This document shows positions 1 through 11,408 of a stretch of DNA of 64,000 nt, one piece after another (within the stretch, counting starts at the first letter, position 1; every line of letters starts with the position of its first letter). The translations under genes and the position numbers were made by a program. This DNA is from Nymphaea colorata (Eukaryota; Streptophyta; Magnoliopsida; Nymphaeales; Nymphaeaceae): the NCBI RefSeq assembly GCF_008831285.2, contig NC_045139.1, positions 31,717,706 to 31,781,705 on the forward strand. The letters are read 5' to 3'. Below the pieces are notes generated by a model. The model saw only the letters and a program-made list of their open reading frames with translations. It searched no databases and had not been told where the DNA came from.

Positions 1-700
1 TGTTGGTTCTTTGCATAGCTCCTTTTAGATGAAGCTCTCACCTTCGAATCACAATGCAAAAATAAAATATGGCGGAATGCTGAAAAATGGATTGTTCCAT
101 GTTATATGTAGAGTGTTTGTTTGCGCCCATATGAGGTCATTTAATAAGAAGAACATTGTGTTATAATTCATTATTTAAAGAAACATAGTATGATTATGAA
201 TATCATTTCGAGATTCAATAATCAAACACTGAACATAATCGTACTAGAACGGTGTTTTCGAAGCAGGCAAGGACAAAGTTCTTATCAAACCCTTCTTACC
301 ATGCCACACGACAAGGCCACGACATTCTGCCCTTCTCTTGGATGCGGTGGGACTTTGGAGTTTACTAAACAAAAACTTAGAAGCGAAATTCTTGTAATCG
401 GAGAAAAAAGATCCGCAGCTCTTTTCAACCTCACTTTCAACGATAATTTACTTTAAGTTTCTATTCGATAACTTTTGTTATGAAAAATACAGAAACCAGT
501 TTTAGAATTAAAATGTTTCGAAGCCTGAATACTACACTACATACTTTAATTTGGGACTTGCTCTTGTCAGCATTTATAGTCCAAAAGAAGTAATGAACCA
601 GACCTCTTAAATGTGAACCTCCTTACAGCACATTTATCCCATAACAAATTCGATTTTATATTCTGTAGAGTAATTTTTCTTTTAATTACTAATTAAAAAA
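1..700. other. AT-rich stretch without a supported gene
   Basis: This opening stretch is AT-rich and I see no gene in it. An 88-codon open frame at 190-456 (+) has no family resemblance that I recognise and no flanking splice or promoter context, so I do not call it. The stretch may be spacer, or the distal part of a neighbouring gene that lies outside the window. Confidence 0.5.
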
Positions 701-719
701 AGCTTAAAAAAAAAGAAAA

Positions 720-1300
720 GAAAAAAAGAACAGCGGAGCGTTGCTGCGGGCCCCGCAGCAGAGAGTGGCCCCCACGAGCCAACTATAAACCGGCCTCTCC
801 GTGTGGGCCCCAGGAAAGGAGGGGAAACGATGGGGGACCAGGAGCAACGCGTGGGAGGGTAAAACGCAAAGGCCGAACCGAAGGAGACGACGTTTAGTTT
901 AAACGAGGGGGGTCCGGCCGCTAGCCTGGCCTGGCTCCCTTTTTTTTTTTCGTGGATATGTTGTGGGACCCAGAAGGTGGGGCCCTTTGGGAAAGCCCCT
1001 CCAATCAGCGAGTCACGTGACTGCAAAATGGCCAACCCCCAACCCCCCCCTTCTTTCCTCTGTGGTCCCCACATACTTCCCCCACCCGACCAGACCCAGC
1101 ACGGGCAAAAGCTGGGCCCCACCCCTTCCAACCCCGCTTTTCCACAACGTACACCACCCCCGAGGCCCCACCTTATTCCCGTCCGTCCATCCAATCATCA
1201 CCCGCCGCGTGTCGGCTCGCGCTCTCTCGGACCCCATCTAACCGCTCCCACGCGCACTGCCCTCACGCTTCCCCGAACCGATGAGGGAAAAACTCAAAGG
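720..1300. promoter_or_regulatory. GC-rich island with clustered TCP-type binding motifs
   Basis: About 580 bp are strongly GC-rich against AT-rich flanks. Seen directly: class I TCP consensus motifs (GTGGGNCC, or GGNCCCAC on the other strand) at 803-810, 963-970, 977-984, 1115-1122 and 1164-1171; class II-type GTGGNCCC at 765-772 and 1062-1069; a palindromic G-box gtcacgtgac at 1012-1021; and CCAAT motifs near 1000 and 1190. The island lies beyond the 3' end of the minus-strand TCP gene, so it is not that gene's ordinary promoter. It could be a downstream control region, or the promoter of a gene transcribed leftward out of the window. Regulatory function is inferred. Confidence 0.45.
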
Positions 1301-1379
1301 ACCTCGTATTTCCTCATATTACCTAAACGCCATTCGCAAACGCCATTCCGTTGCAGCAATACTTGAGAAAAAGGAAAAA

Positions 1380-1516
1380 AAATAAAGAAGAGAGAAAGGA
1401 GAAGAAGCCTTTATTTCGGGAATTTCCACCTTTTTTCTGGTTAATAGCTTAAAAGGCCTTTCTTTTTCTTTGTTTACACGAGAGGTTAGGTTACAGAGGG
1501 AAGAAAGAAATAAGGT
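1380..1516 (-). other. Probable 3' UTR of the TCP gene
   Basis: This short stretch lies between the TCP stop codon (1517-1519, minus strand) and the GC island. It is purine-rich near 1380-1405 on the plus strand. No other gene is seen. The polyadenylation point is not determined. Confidence 0.35.
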
Positions 1517-2623
1517 CTATTCCCGGAGGGCAGTTTCGGAAGGCTCGTGGCCGTCGTTGCTGCGCCCGTCCTGCTGCTCTCCCATGAATTGGTGGAGCTC
1601 CGCCTTTGCGCCATCCCCGGAATCTTCCGCAACTGAGGGCGGGGACGCTGAATGAGGAGGAGGCGGCGGCGGCGAGATGGAGGGGTCGATGGTCGCGGCG
1701 AGGTTGAGGTGGGGCATCAGGAGGCCGTTGGCCGCAGCGGAGAACAGGCCGGAGATGGGGCGGCCGGGCATGTTCACGAGGGAGGGGACGGGCGGGGCCG
1801 GGAAGGTCCAGAGCTGCTGTCCCGGCGGGACGGAGGACGGTGGCGCGTGGGCGCCGACAGGGACCATCCAGACGGTTCCGGCTACGGCGTTGGGCAGGAC
1901 CCTCTCCCCGCCGACGGCCCACACGGGCCCGCAGATGCTGTGCGACATCATCGAGGAGCAGAGCGGAACGACCAGGGGCTGGTGACCGTTGGTGGTGGCA
2001 CTGGAGGCGCCGGCGGTCGTGGTGGTAGTGGTGTCCGTGCCGGCGGCGGTGGTAGCGGGCGTTGTCTTTCGCCGCCGCTTGTTGGAGTCTCCCGAGGAGG
2101 GCGACGGGAGGGCGGGGGTCGAGGAGGAGGGGCGCTCGGTGGGAATCCTGAGGGTACCATCCACCGTGACGGCGATGGCCGGAACGGTTCCCGTGCCGGT
2201 GGCGGCGATAATGGCCGGCTCTGCGTGCTCCAGGAGCCAGCGGATTGTCTCGCCGTCGGACTTGTGACCCAGCTCCCTGGTGAGCTGGAAGATCCTGGCC
2301 GCACACGTGGCCGGCATCCTGATCCGACGGCCCCTGCCCTCCACCTTGGTGTGCCGGTCCCGGCTGGGCCCCCGCCTTCCCGGCCTCTTCGCCGGCACCA
2401 GCGCCGCCTCCTGATACATTTTCCGCTCCTCATCCTCTCCGCCCTCGTCCCCCATAGAGTCAGGCTCCGGCTTGGGGTGAACGACCAAGCTGCGGGACCT
2501 TCCACTTAATGCGTCCCCGTCGTCGTTGGTGGTGGTAGCCGCCGCCATATTTTCCAGATGGGTCGTCGCTCCCCATCTCCCCTTATCTTCGTCGTCCTCC
2601 ACCTCCTGCTTCCTCGCCTCCAT
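1517..2623 (-). CDS. Class I TCP transcription factor (TCP9/TCP19-like)
   Basis: An intronless gene for a 368-aa DNA-binding protein, expected in the nucleus. The TCP domain is at about residues 85-148. The basic region reads [20 protein letters not shown], followed by helix I ([19 protein letters not shown]), a loop and helix II ([20 protein letters not shown]). The short basic region and this wording mark class I (PCF) TCPs, which bind GGNCCCAC-type sites and act in growth, cell cycle and defence. The N-terminus is acidic. The C-terminal half is low-complexity (poly-Thr, Pro-rich) with WMVP and QLWTFP patches that recall the TCP9/TCP19 clade. Met1 gives the longest frame; Met26 is an alternative start. 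The CDS is far more GC-rich than its surroundings. Family assignment is very secure; the exact clade is inferred from memory. Confidence 0.95.
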   Translation of the reverse strand: MEARKQEVEDDEDKGRWGATTHLENMAAATTTNDDGDALSGRSRSLVVHPKPEPDSMGDEGGEDEERKMYQEAALVPAKRPGRRGPSRDRHTKVEGRGRRIRMPATCAARIFQLTRELGHKSDGETIRWLLEHAEPAIIAATGTGTVPAIAVTVDGTLRIPTERPSSSTPALPSPSSGDSNKRRRKTTPATTAAGTDTTTTTTAGASSATTNGHQPLVVPLCSSMMSHSICGPVWAVGGERVLPNAVAGTVWMVPVGAHAPPSSVPPGQQLWTFPAPPVPSLVNMPGRPISGLFSAAANGLLMPHLNLAATIDPSISPPPPPPHSASPPSVAEDSGDGAKAELHQFMGEQQDGRSNDGHEPSETALRE

Positions 2624-3480
2624 AAAAGAGAGTCGGCCTTTCTTCTGTGCCTTTTTCCTGTCACCCGACCCGTGCCTACGGCTCGAGAGAAGAGGGACCC
2701 TCTGCGATTTCTGTTGTATGGGTCTTCAACCTCTTTCGAAGCGACAGAGAGACAAAGAGAGATGGAGAGAGAGAGAGAGAGAGAGAGAGATCTAGGGCTT
2801 GGTGTTGGGGCGAACGGAGGTCAAACGGCACATAAAGAAGATGGTCTTTGAAGGATGAGCCACGGCGCCTCTGTCTCTTCCCAAAAGACTACATATATGG
2901 AGAGAAGGGGAAGAAGAGCAAGGAAGCAGACGTCTCTCAAAAGAACATTATTTTGACTAAACTCATGTCCATGTGCCACCACGGGCTTCACTCTTTTATT
3001 GCCTCTCCCCTTCGCTGCTTTCTTCTTCTTTCCTCTTTTATTGCCTTTTCACGTCACTGCTAAAAAGAAGAGGAGATGATGTACGCTCCGAACCAACGCC
3101 CTTTCCAAGCATTGCCCCAAAAATGGAGATCAGAAAGAGCCAGATAGAGACGCTTTAAGATTCAGCTAAAGAGAGAAAAGAAAGTCATAGAAAACTTTTC
3201 CTATCAAACAGCAGTCCATGAAGGGGAGTGGAAACAAGTTCCCCTGGTCATCAGACAACAGGGCGCTGGGAGGAAGAAAAGGAGTTGCAGCTTCGGACAA
3301 GGACAGTATCAGGCCACTACAAAGTGGTAGACAATATAGACGCTAAATGTGCAGGGTTGTGGTTGACTGTCTCTCATTGGGAAGGCCCCATCTGTCGGCC
3401 CATTATGGCTTGCTGTGGATTTTCCATGGGCTCTGATCAGCTAAAAGCCCATTTGCTGACATGTCCTCGCAGGTGACTTG
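2624..3480 (-). promoter_or_regulatory. Leader and proximal promoter of the TCP gene
   Basis: This is upstream of the TCP start on the minus strand. It includes a perfect GA tract (CT on the coding strand) at 2765-2790, typical of plant 5' leaders. Further out, GGCCCATT-type (site II/UP1-like) motifs occur near 3398 and 3448; TCP proteins can bind these. The transcription start is not determined. Two short open frames on the plus strand here look like chance. Confidence 0.4.
2765..2790. repeat. (GA)n microsatellite
   Basis: A perfect GA dinucleotide tract about 26 bp long, in the likely 5' leader of the minus-strand TCP gene, where it reads as CT in the transcript sense. Confidence 0.9.
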
Positions 3481-3656
3481 TCTAAAGATAGGAGAAGATG
3501 ACATTTTCGACGGGATCTACAGTGATGCCAATGTGATATTTTATCTGCTGTGCCAATTGTGCAGATCCCATCTAATCCTACAGCATCCCAAATCTATGTT
3601 TGCTAATAGATTGTGTCAAATCTAAAAAGAGTGTTTGATAGCTTCGAATTTGAGTT

Positions 3657-3750
3657 TTCATCAAGCCTTCCATCATCCGATTCAGGAGTGGAGCTAGAAA
3701 TTTTTCATCAAGCCTTCCATCATCCGATTTAGGAGTGGAGCTAGAAATTT
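3657..3750. repeat. 47-bp tandem duplication at the left end of a MITE copy
   Basis: Two nearly identical 47-bp units lie head to tail (3657-3703 and 3704-3750). They carry the sequence from ttcatcaagccttcc through to gagctagaaattt. The unit spans the left terminus of the adjacent MITE copy (3730-3927), so the MITE end and its flank were duplicated together. Confidence 0.8.
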
Positions 3751-3927
3751 TTCATAAAGGAGGCTAATTAAAGTTTTAAAATTTTGACAGGAGTTGAAAT
3801 ATCATTTTTCATAATTTTTATATTAGACAAGTGAAATTTTTTAAAATTTACATGTAAATTTTTATTTTATTTTATTTTTTTGAGGTGGAGCCAGAGTCCA
3901 TGCGGGCCTCCCCTGGCTCTGCCCCTG
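3730..3927 (+). mobile_element. hAT-like MITE, family A, copy 1
   Basis: A non-coding element of about 198 bp related to the copies at 6207-6404, 28467-28661 and 41689-41882. Its left end reads taggagtggagctag and its right end ggctctgcccctg, which are degenerate inverted ends. The interior shares the AT-rich core aattaaagttt / aaaattttgacaggagt. No clean target duplication is visible, perhaps because the left flank was rearranged by the local 47-bp duplication; an 8-bp word (cttccatc) following the right end recurs 8 bp outside the left end. Confidence 0.6.
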
Positions 3928-3939
3928 CTTCCATCTTAA

Positions 3940-5140
3940 TTCTGACATTTTCTCAATCCAGAGAAGTAACATAAAGGTTTTTAATGTGGATCTTAAGTCT
4001 GACCTAAGATCCTTAGTTGAATGAATCATGAATTTTACCATAGCAGTATGTCATGTCAATTTCACATCAGATCCATGTAACTTGAATTGGGAGTAATCAA
4101 ACCCTCTCTAATAAGGGCGTCAATAGATTAGATTTGGATAATAAATTGACTGCATTTCTCCAAACAATCAGATGTAAAAGAAGAAAAAACCTAATATTTG
4201 ACTAAGAAATCTGATCAGATCAGGATTTAAGAACTGCATCCAGTCTTATTCCAATCTGATTTTAGCGAAATATTTAATCAAATCTTAATACACGCTTAGT
4301 TTTACACAAATATCCTATATTAATATTCGTATGTGTTGAAAGTCGTCAGTGTTCTTAATATATGATCATAACGCGTTTTAGATTCCGTTATGCACCTGAA
4401 AGCTAGATATGGATTTATATGTGAAAATAAAAATCGAATTCAAATTATGAATTTAAAAACCAGAGTTGGACATAACATAAACTTCCTTCCTTCTTCGTTC
4501 GAATAAATATATCAACATCTAAAAAATCAAATACAGTGAGTGGTACATCCAATTCAAATCTGATCAATATTTTTAACTAAATCTGTGTCTAATTATTAAA
4601 ATCAATAGAACCGATTTCTTCCTTTTTTGTCTTTAAATTATTTTTTAACTTTGTTTGTGATTAGGTTTGAATTTGCAATAAGTAAATCCAGCATCATTTG
4701 CTTTATTATGCATATATAATATAAGATTATTTTAAAAAAAATTAAATGAAAAAAAAAGCTGCCCATGATATGCATCCTGAGATCACCCCGTTGGGTATAT
4801 ATATTTGACAATACTCGTGTATAAAAGGGTTTGTTTCCCCTTCAATAAAAAAAAATATAATATATTATCACCTCTTTGAAGTGCCTTTCTCTCGCTGCTC
4901 TCAATGCAAAAAAAAAAAAAGGCCCATCACAAATTATTGTTGCAAGTAAATAATGCCGTCACTGAATTTTCTTGTATATCTTATGAACCATTCATATGTT
5001 AGAAAAAATTATAAATTTGTATCCCTTGTAATATTTTTTTTTTCAAAAAGGACACACGGTTTCATGAGAAAAGATGAATGCATCTTACCTTTTGGGGGGA
5101 TTGGCTAATGGGAATTATTACGTTCCAAAGAAGTTACTGT
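3940..5140. other. AT-rich intergenic DNA, no gene seen
   Basis: This spacer has short A and T runs. No coding, RNA-gene or transposon structure could be supported. Confidence 0.4.
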
Positions 5141-5144
5141 TCTG

Positions 5145-5422
5145 CTATGTCACTAAGATGCGGGGTGTGGGTACGAGTGCAGGTGCTAATATGAATGTCG
5201 GTGCGGTACATCTCAAAAAATTATGTGTAACGATACGACAAGAATATTTATTATTATTATTAATTTATTATTATTATATATTAATAATATCAAATTTATT
5301 AAAAAAACAAAAAAAAATAAACTCAAATTAACGTGCGCTGTGGGTTGGGTGCGAATCTGGGTCGCACCCGCATCGCGTCGACGTGAGTGCGTCACCAGGA
5401 TTGCCGCACCCTGGTGACATAG
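5145..5422. mobile_element. MITE with CTATGTCAC-type inverted ends
   Basis: A 278-bp non-coding segment. It begins CTATGTCACTAAGATGCGG, and its right end, read on the opposite strand, begins CTATGTCACCAGGGTGCGG, so the terminal inverted repeats match at 16 of 19 positions. The flanks read ctgttctg (left) and ctgttcgg (right), a 7/8 match to an 8-bp target duplication. Internal sequence is GC-rich near both ends and AT-rich in the middle. The duplication length suggests hAT, but the superfamily is not certain. Confidence 0.55.
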
Positions 5423-6206
5423 CTGTTCGGTCAGTTCATGAACATTGTATTCCTGTTACCAATTGGCCCCTCTTGTGTACCAGCTAAATTTTTGCACCTT
5501 ATTCAAAAACATGTCCCAATTACTAAACAAGTGCAGTTGATCATGTGAAGATGACCAAAATACCTCAAGATGTAAGCTACTCTCATTAGTGCTCATTGTT
5601 TTCTATCAACCTCACTAATCATGCCAAAACAGTATTTAGTGTTTTAAACTGCATCTAATATGGTTTCCCTAAATTATGCAAAAAAAAATGTTTCTTAGAT
5701 CCCTTTTAGAGGACAAAATATTAATTTTTCAACTCTTGTGACCTTCAAATTCGTTAAAAAATCATACTGGTATTTGTCTTTTAATTTAGTCTAGAGTTAG
5801 AGAGAGTGAGTCATGTATTGACACTACCAAAATAAAAAAAACAAATTGAATAAGGACGCAGATTCAGCCATTCAGCTGAATCGACTGTGAATAGGAAACA
5901 AATTATTATGTATTATACATATTTTTTAAAAAAGAGGAAAACAAGGCATCTTAAAATATTAATAACTAATAGAATGAACAGATATGACATTTGAACCCAA
6001 TCAATTTTCCACCTGCTTAATTTTCAAGTCTGCAATATTATATAAACCTAAAAATATACTAACCATTTGCCATTACAAGAAGGAATGGTTTAATTATGAA
6101 AATGACTGTCAAGGAGGCAGTACCCATAGTTGGTCAGATTTAGTATGGATCGTATACGGATGATAGACAGAGAGACTTGCTCTCTTAGGGTTACCTTGCC
6201 TAAGAT

Positions 6207-6404
6207 CAGGGGCGGATTTAGAAATTTTTTATGAGGGGGTCGAATTAAAGTTTCTAAATTTTGGCAGGAGTCGAAATATCATTTTCAAAATTTTTATATA
6301 GAACAAATAAAATTTTCTAAAATTTACATGTATTTTTTTTAAATTTTTTTGAGAAGGGGGCAGGGCCCATGCGCCCCCCTCCCCCTCTTTTGGCTCCGCC
6401 CCTG
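6207..6404 (+). mobile_element. hAT-like MITE, family A, copy 2
   Basis: A 198-bp element that starts CAGGGGCGGATTTAG and ends TTTTGGCTCCGCCCCTG, so its termini are inverted repeats (CAGGGGCGG). It is flanked by cctaagat on the left and cctgagat on the right, a 7/8 match for an 8-bp target-site duplication. A CAGGG start with an 8-bp duplication is the hAT signature. No coding capacity is present, so it is non-autonomous. Confidence 0.75.
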
Positions 6405-6782
6405 CCTGAGATCATCGAAGAATGATTAAGTTGGCTAAAGATGATCAAGTTGACCTTTGCGAACAACTTGATATAGAATGTTTGCTGGTCCTCGTGGTCA
6501 CTATTATTCATCTAGGCCGCAAACTACGGCAAATTCGTCATCCCATTTGAAGGATTTACTGTAGGTGAATCCAAGCGCCAAAGTAAATTAGAACCTTAGA
6601 TCTATAAGGGTATAGCCTTGGGAAGTTTTACATTAAAGGAGGTTTCCATAAAATAAACATTAAAAAAAAAAAGGTCTGCGGATCTTGGATCCTGGATCCT
6701 GGTTGAACTTGGTGAGAAACTCGCATTGGAAAAAGAAGAACCTCATGAGTGGAGGTACGTTATTGTAGCTGAGTCAATTATT

Positions 6783-7086
6783 GGTGCCTCGTATGAATGT
6801 GAGTCGACCAAATATTAACTAATATGGATCTGATTCATATCCAAATCTATTGGTCATGTTCCAAAAAAAAAAAAAAACCATATCCAACTAAGAATTAGAT
6901 ACACGCTTATTGGTATCTCATGTGAATGTGAATCGACCAAATATTTCCTAATATGGATCTGATCCATATCCAAATCTATTGGTCATGTCCCCCCAAAAAA
7001 AAAAAACATCCAACTAAGAATTAGATACACGCTTATTGGTATCTCATGTGAATCGACCAAATATTACCTAATATGGATCTGGTCCA
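6783..7086. repeat. Three-copy tandem repeat, period about 126-129 bp
   Basis: Diverged direct copies start at about 6783, 6912 and 7038. Each carries the ggtatctcatgtgaat / cgaccaaatatt / ctaatatggatctg series, and the first two are followed by an A-run. The third copy is truncated. Non-coding. Confidence 0.75.
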
Positions 7087-7577
7087 TTGCCTCTCCATAG
7101 ACTTCTAAGATGCTGAATGCCTTCAATTCCACAAAATAACATCTGCCCCTCAGTAATATGCAGGAAAATGTGTTCCATATGCATTATGTTATGCTGCACA
7201 TGTCGACAAGCTTCTTCTGTATATATACAATACTTAATTTGGTTTAGTTATTATGGTACGTGCAAGATAAGTTCAGACAGAAAGAAACAGGAGATTACAA
7301 AGTCATTCGCACCAACTGCCATGAGGCTGTTTGATAATAATAACAAGACGTTACTAGACCTGCGGATTGGGCCGGCCTGATAAGAGTCGAGCCAGGTTGG
7401 CCTGAAGCACGAAACCCGATCCCAAGCCGGGGTCGTTCTCGGAGCCTAGGCCTGGCCTAGCCCGGCCAGATTAAAATATTTTTTTAATATAAAATATTTT
7501 TTTAATATAAAATACATTTTAAATAATGAAATATATATTGAGTGCCCATCGGGTATTCGAGCCGGTTGCCCCAGCTT

Positions 7578-7748
7578 TAGGGGTGGAAGGGGGAGGGGGT
7601 GCCTCAGGTCATGACCCGGGTAAGCGCAGAAAAAAAGTTTATATTGAACAAATCAATTTTTTTAAGTTTGGCCCGACCATTCGCTCCACTTGGCTCGACC
7701 AGCGGACCATTTGACCCGCCCCTAAAAAAAATCCTTGCTTCACCCTTG
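7578..7748 (+). mobile_element. hAT-like MITE, family B, copy 1
   Basis: A 171-bp element starting taggggtggaag and ending gcttcacccttg. It is flanked by cccagctt and cccaggtt (7/8 match, 8-bp target duplication). The interior (ggcccgaccattc, gacccgcccctaaaaaaaat) matches the copy at 8538-8729. It is non-coding; the small open frames across it are chance. Confidence 0.65.
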
Positions 7749-8269
7749 CCCAGGTTAGATGTTACTATTTTATGTACTTGGGGCAAATTCATAATATACT
7801 TTTTAAAATGTTTCATGAACCTGTCAGAATTCTTGGAGCAGAAGTATGGAAAAGTAACTTCTTGTTATTGTTGTCAAACGACCCTTACGTAGCTCAGAAT
7901 GCACCATACGTTTACTCACTTTCCGAGTTCTTGAAAGCCAAAAGTTAACAGTATTTGGCAAAGTACTCATAGACATTATCTCGATCGGGTTCAACTGTGA
8001 TTCATGCAAGGATCATGATCTCGCGGCGGCCGGTCAATTTGAATTTAGTTGGTCTTCCATTGTTGGGTTAGGTGGGTGCGTTCTACAAGGCAAAGGTGCA
8101 TGCCCACCAAAACCAAGATGTGGGACCTCATCTTTGTTGGTGGTATCCTTTGTCCTCTATGTGATTTCTTCGCCTGTTCCCTACACTTGGCCACTTGAAC
8201 CCACAAAGAAATGAAAACTTGTAGGATCTTATGTGTGGATGGTACATTGCATCTCTTTTGACTGGCTCT

Positions 8270-8330
8270 TGTTCTGCATGTAAAAATAAGTGGTTGGTCA
8301 TGAGTTCAAATCTCACTATGCCCCCAAGCT
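8270..8330. other. B-box-like motif, possible SINE remnant
   Basis: A gagttcaaatctcac motif near 8300 resembles a tRNA B box (GGTTCGAATCC), as found in tRNA-derived SINEs. I see no A box at the right spacing, no poly-A tail and no target duplication, so this is only a weak suggestion. Confidence 0.15.
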
Positions 8331-8537
8331 TGCTTAGAAATGTTTTTAGAGTTCAATTACTCTTTAGTCAATAATTTCCCCGGATATCGGGCTAAATAAT
8401 TTTGATATGGCTACCCAAATCAGAGAGATTCTCAAATGAAGAATGTCGCTACCAAGCAGTCGATTCCAGATCCATGATTTTCAAATCCATTTATGGGTGT
8501 GTTTGATCTATGATCTTTTTTATGTGAGATCCACAAT

Positions 8538-8729
8538 AAGGGGCGGAGAGGGGGGCCCGCCTAGGCCGTTGCCCCACCTTAGCTAATTGAAAAAAAAAAA
8601 TATTAAAAAAATATTAAATGTTTAGTTGCATAATGTATTTTTTGGATTCGAGTTTAGTTTGGTCCTACCTGAATAAGTTGGTTGTACTGTTTGGCCCACC
8701 CCTGAAAAAAAATCCCCGCTCCACCCCTG
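8538..8729 (+). mobile_element. hAT-like MITE, family B, copy 2
   Basis: A 192-bp element starting AAGGGGCGGAG and ending CTCCACCCCTG, flanked on both sides by a perfect 8-bp duplication, tccacaat (8530-8537 and 8730-8737). The perfect duplication indicates a fairly recent insertion. It shares its terminal motif with family A but has a different interior (GC-rich left arm, then poly-A, then ggcccacccctgaaaaaaaa). Confidence 0.8.
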
Positions 8730-9440
8730 TCCACAATATAAACAAATAATGTATTTGACAATTGTGTGGTAAAGAGGATTTGAATTTTGACATGTTTAGT
8801 TTATAACCAAAACCTCAAAATTAGAGGTTGAATGATTGGTGTTTGACCTTAAATGCACGGATATAAGATTCTCAATTATTTCAACTCACCTGAGTTCTCA
8901 AATCCGAGGCTATCAAATGCCCTCCTATGTTAAAGCATCTTAAATTTGAGAATTAATAGAGGGGTTTGGTATGAGAGCTATGGTCAGATGAGTCAAATGG
9001 GACCTAAGAATGGTTCCTTGATGTTTAAATAATGTATTAAAGTGTTGGCAAGTTGAGTTGTAAACTTCTCTTCTTCTTTTTCTCCTTTTAAAACTTTTCT
9101 GCCTTTTTTTTCTCTATTTTAATATAAAGGAAACCCCTTTCACAAATGTTACATCTTTAAGCCTCTAATTGCCGATCATGGTTCATTTCATTCATTTAAA
9201 ACTTGCTTTACTCTGAGGATTTAAATCGGACTCATATGACTTGTGATCAAAACAAGCCTCTCCTTTTCTCTTTTTCCTTTTAGTTAATGGCTGTTGCAAG
9301 GAATACAGGCTCCTACTTGACTGGTAGGTTTTAAGACTTTAAGTTGAAATTAGTTAAAAGTTCAATTTTTAAAATGCATCTCTTCAGTCGTAAGGGGTTT
9401 GACATAGCTGGTTGTTGGTTCGATTTTCATGGGCATCAAT

Positions 9441-9857
9441 CTTATGTCACACGGATACTTGGGTTTGGCCCACGTATCCGTATCTATACTCCGATACCTG
9501 AATCCCGATACCGATACTCCTTGGATACGTCTGGATCGGGTTTGGGTCAAACCCGATCCAAACCCGTTAAAGGAAACCCGATTTCTTTTTTATCGACCTT
9601 TCTTTCTCCCTTTCACCCGACAAGGTCTGTGCCTTTAGGTTTTATGCAGTTGCAGCAGATCATGAGCAAAGATGGCGGATAGTTTAATGTTTTTTGTGAT
9701 GAACTATTAGTTTTAGTTTAATGTTTTTTTTTCATTTTATCATTTGATAATATAAAATTAGTCGTATCCGCTTATCCTAAAAAATTAAAAATTATTGTAT
9801 TCGTACTCGTATTCCCGTACCCGTACCCGTATCGTACCAGTATCCGTATGACTTAGA
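9441..9857. mobile_element. Inverted-end element rich in GATACG/CGTATC words
   Basis: A segment of about 417 bp starting cttatgtcacacggatactt. Read on the opposite strand, its right end starts ctctaagtcatacggatact, an imperfect inverted repeat. Subterminal DNA on both sides is packed with gatac, gtatcc and acccgta words. No open frame of note and no clear target duplication was found. The terminal word TATGTCAC resembles the element at 5145-5422. Confidence 0.4.
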
Positions 9858-9869
9858 GTTTTGTGCAAG

Positions 9870-11110
9870 CCAAAACATATATTCATTCTTGGAGCCTGTG
9901 TGGGCAATTACCCACAAAGATCTATAAAAGTGTTTTTTTTTTATTGGTATCTCAAAGTCATTTTCTTTTATTTACATATGAAAAGCCTTTACAAACTTAA
10001 AAGTTTATTACTATTGCCTCTTAGCCATGGTCACCCCTGGGCCACCATAACACAACCATGGATGGATAAAACAATGATGAAGCTAGTTGTTATATACAAA
10101 TGTAAGGTCTCCATTCCAAAAAAATTATAGTAGAACGCGTTTTTTGAAAAAAATGTGATAAATTAAATTGCCATTTAAAACTAAAAAATGCTTTTTTTGA
10201 AAAAAATGTGAAAAACAAATGCTTTTTAACATGTTTTTTTTACTTCTACTTTTTTTTTCATTTTTTATTTATTGTAAACGTACATGATGTTTGTGTTACT
10301 AGTTTCTTACTTAGTTTATTTTTTTCTTATTTTTAAAAATTTTAAAAATTTACCATAACGTTTTTTTTTTTCTTAAACTCGTCATATTATACTCGAAAAA
10401 AACCTCACCATTTAAAACTCTAAAACGTTATTTGTGACTATGCAAAAAATTAGTTTAGTAAAATACAATGCATATTGGTCACTAAGATATTTGACCATCT
10501 CTCCAACGACTTTTTTTCAAGTACATATTTTTAATTGAAATGCTCAAAAAAAGGTTCATCTTTTATTATATAGCCGATTATATGTTATGGCTCCTAACAA
10601 GGGGTCGTGTGTTGTGAGTTCAAAATGACCAAAGTGGTCTTTCTATTTAATGGAATACTCCTGCCCTTATAAGGGCAAAGGTGGAAATTTAAAGTTACCA
10701 AAATTACCTAAATGCCCCTTTATAATATGTGGGAACCTTCGTTCCTATGTTAATGGCATAACATGGAAAGTGTCTTCCCTTTATTAGCGATGTTTTCAGA
10801 AAAAAACATATGAAGCATGCGTTGTTTACATAATTGATTGGGTAGATTATATTGTTAAACTGTACTTGTAACCTAAGCGTTGAGTTTCTTGAAAAGCACT
10901 CAAATGAGTGCAACATGATCATTGTTACTAATTTGACAAAAAACCTCTGGGGATTTCTAAATATATGTGAAAAAATTTAAGTTTTTTTTTTCTTTATTAG
11001 TGTCCAATATTCAGGTTGCCCATTAGAACTACATTCTGGTGTTGAAAAATTACAAATATTAACACATATATTTTCAAAATTTAGGTTGAAATTTCTTATA
11101 AAAGGTTTTC
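9870..11110. other. AT-rich intergenic DNA with T/A-run repeat
   Basis: No gene is seen. The part at about 10130-10400 (acgcg followed by T runs, then gtgataaattaaattgcc) resembles insertions in the kinase introns near 53.9 kb and, more loosely, 59.55 kb, so it probably belongs to the same dispersed non-coding family. Confidence 0.4.
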
Positions 11111-11114
11111 TACT

Positions 11115-11408
<294 letters not shown>

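Noticed and set aside
190..456. 88-codon open frame (+)
   Set aside because: No recognisable family, context or codon signal.
682..1366. Open frames of 74-170 codons in the GC island
   Set aside because: Low-complexity Pro/Gly/Trp-rich products on both strands; explained by base composition.
1652..2509. Long open frames on both strands overlapping the TCP gene (1652-2509 +, 1491-2306 -, 1948-2505 -)
   Set aside because: They are shadows of a GC-rich coding sequence with few stops; only the 1517-2623 frame contains a conserved domain.
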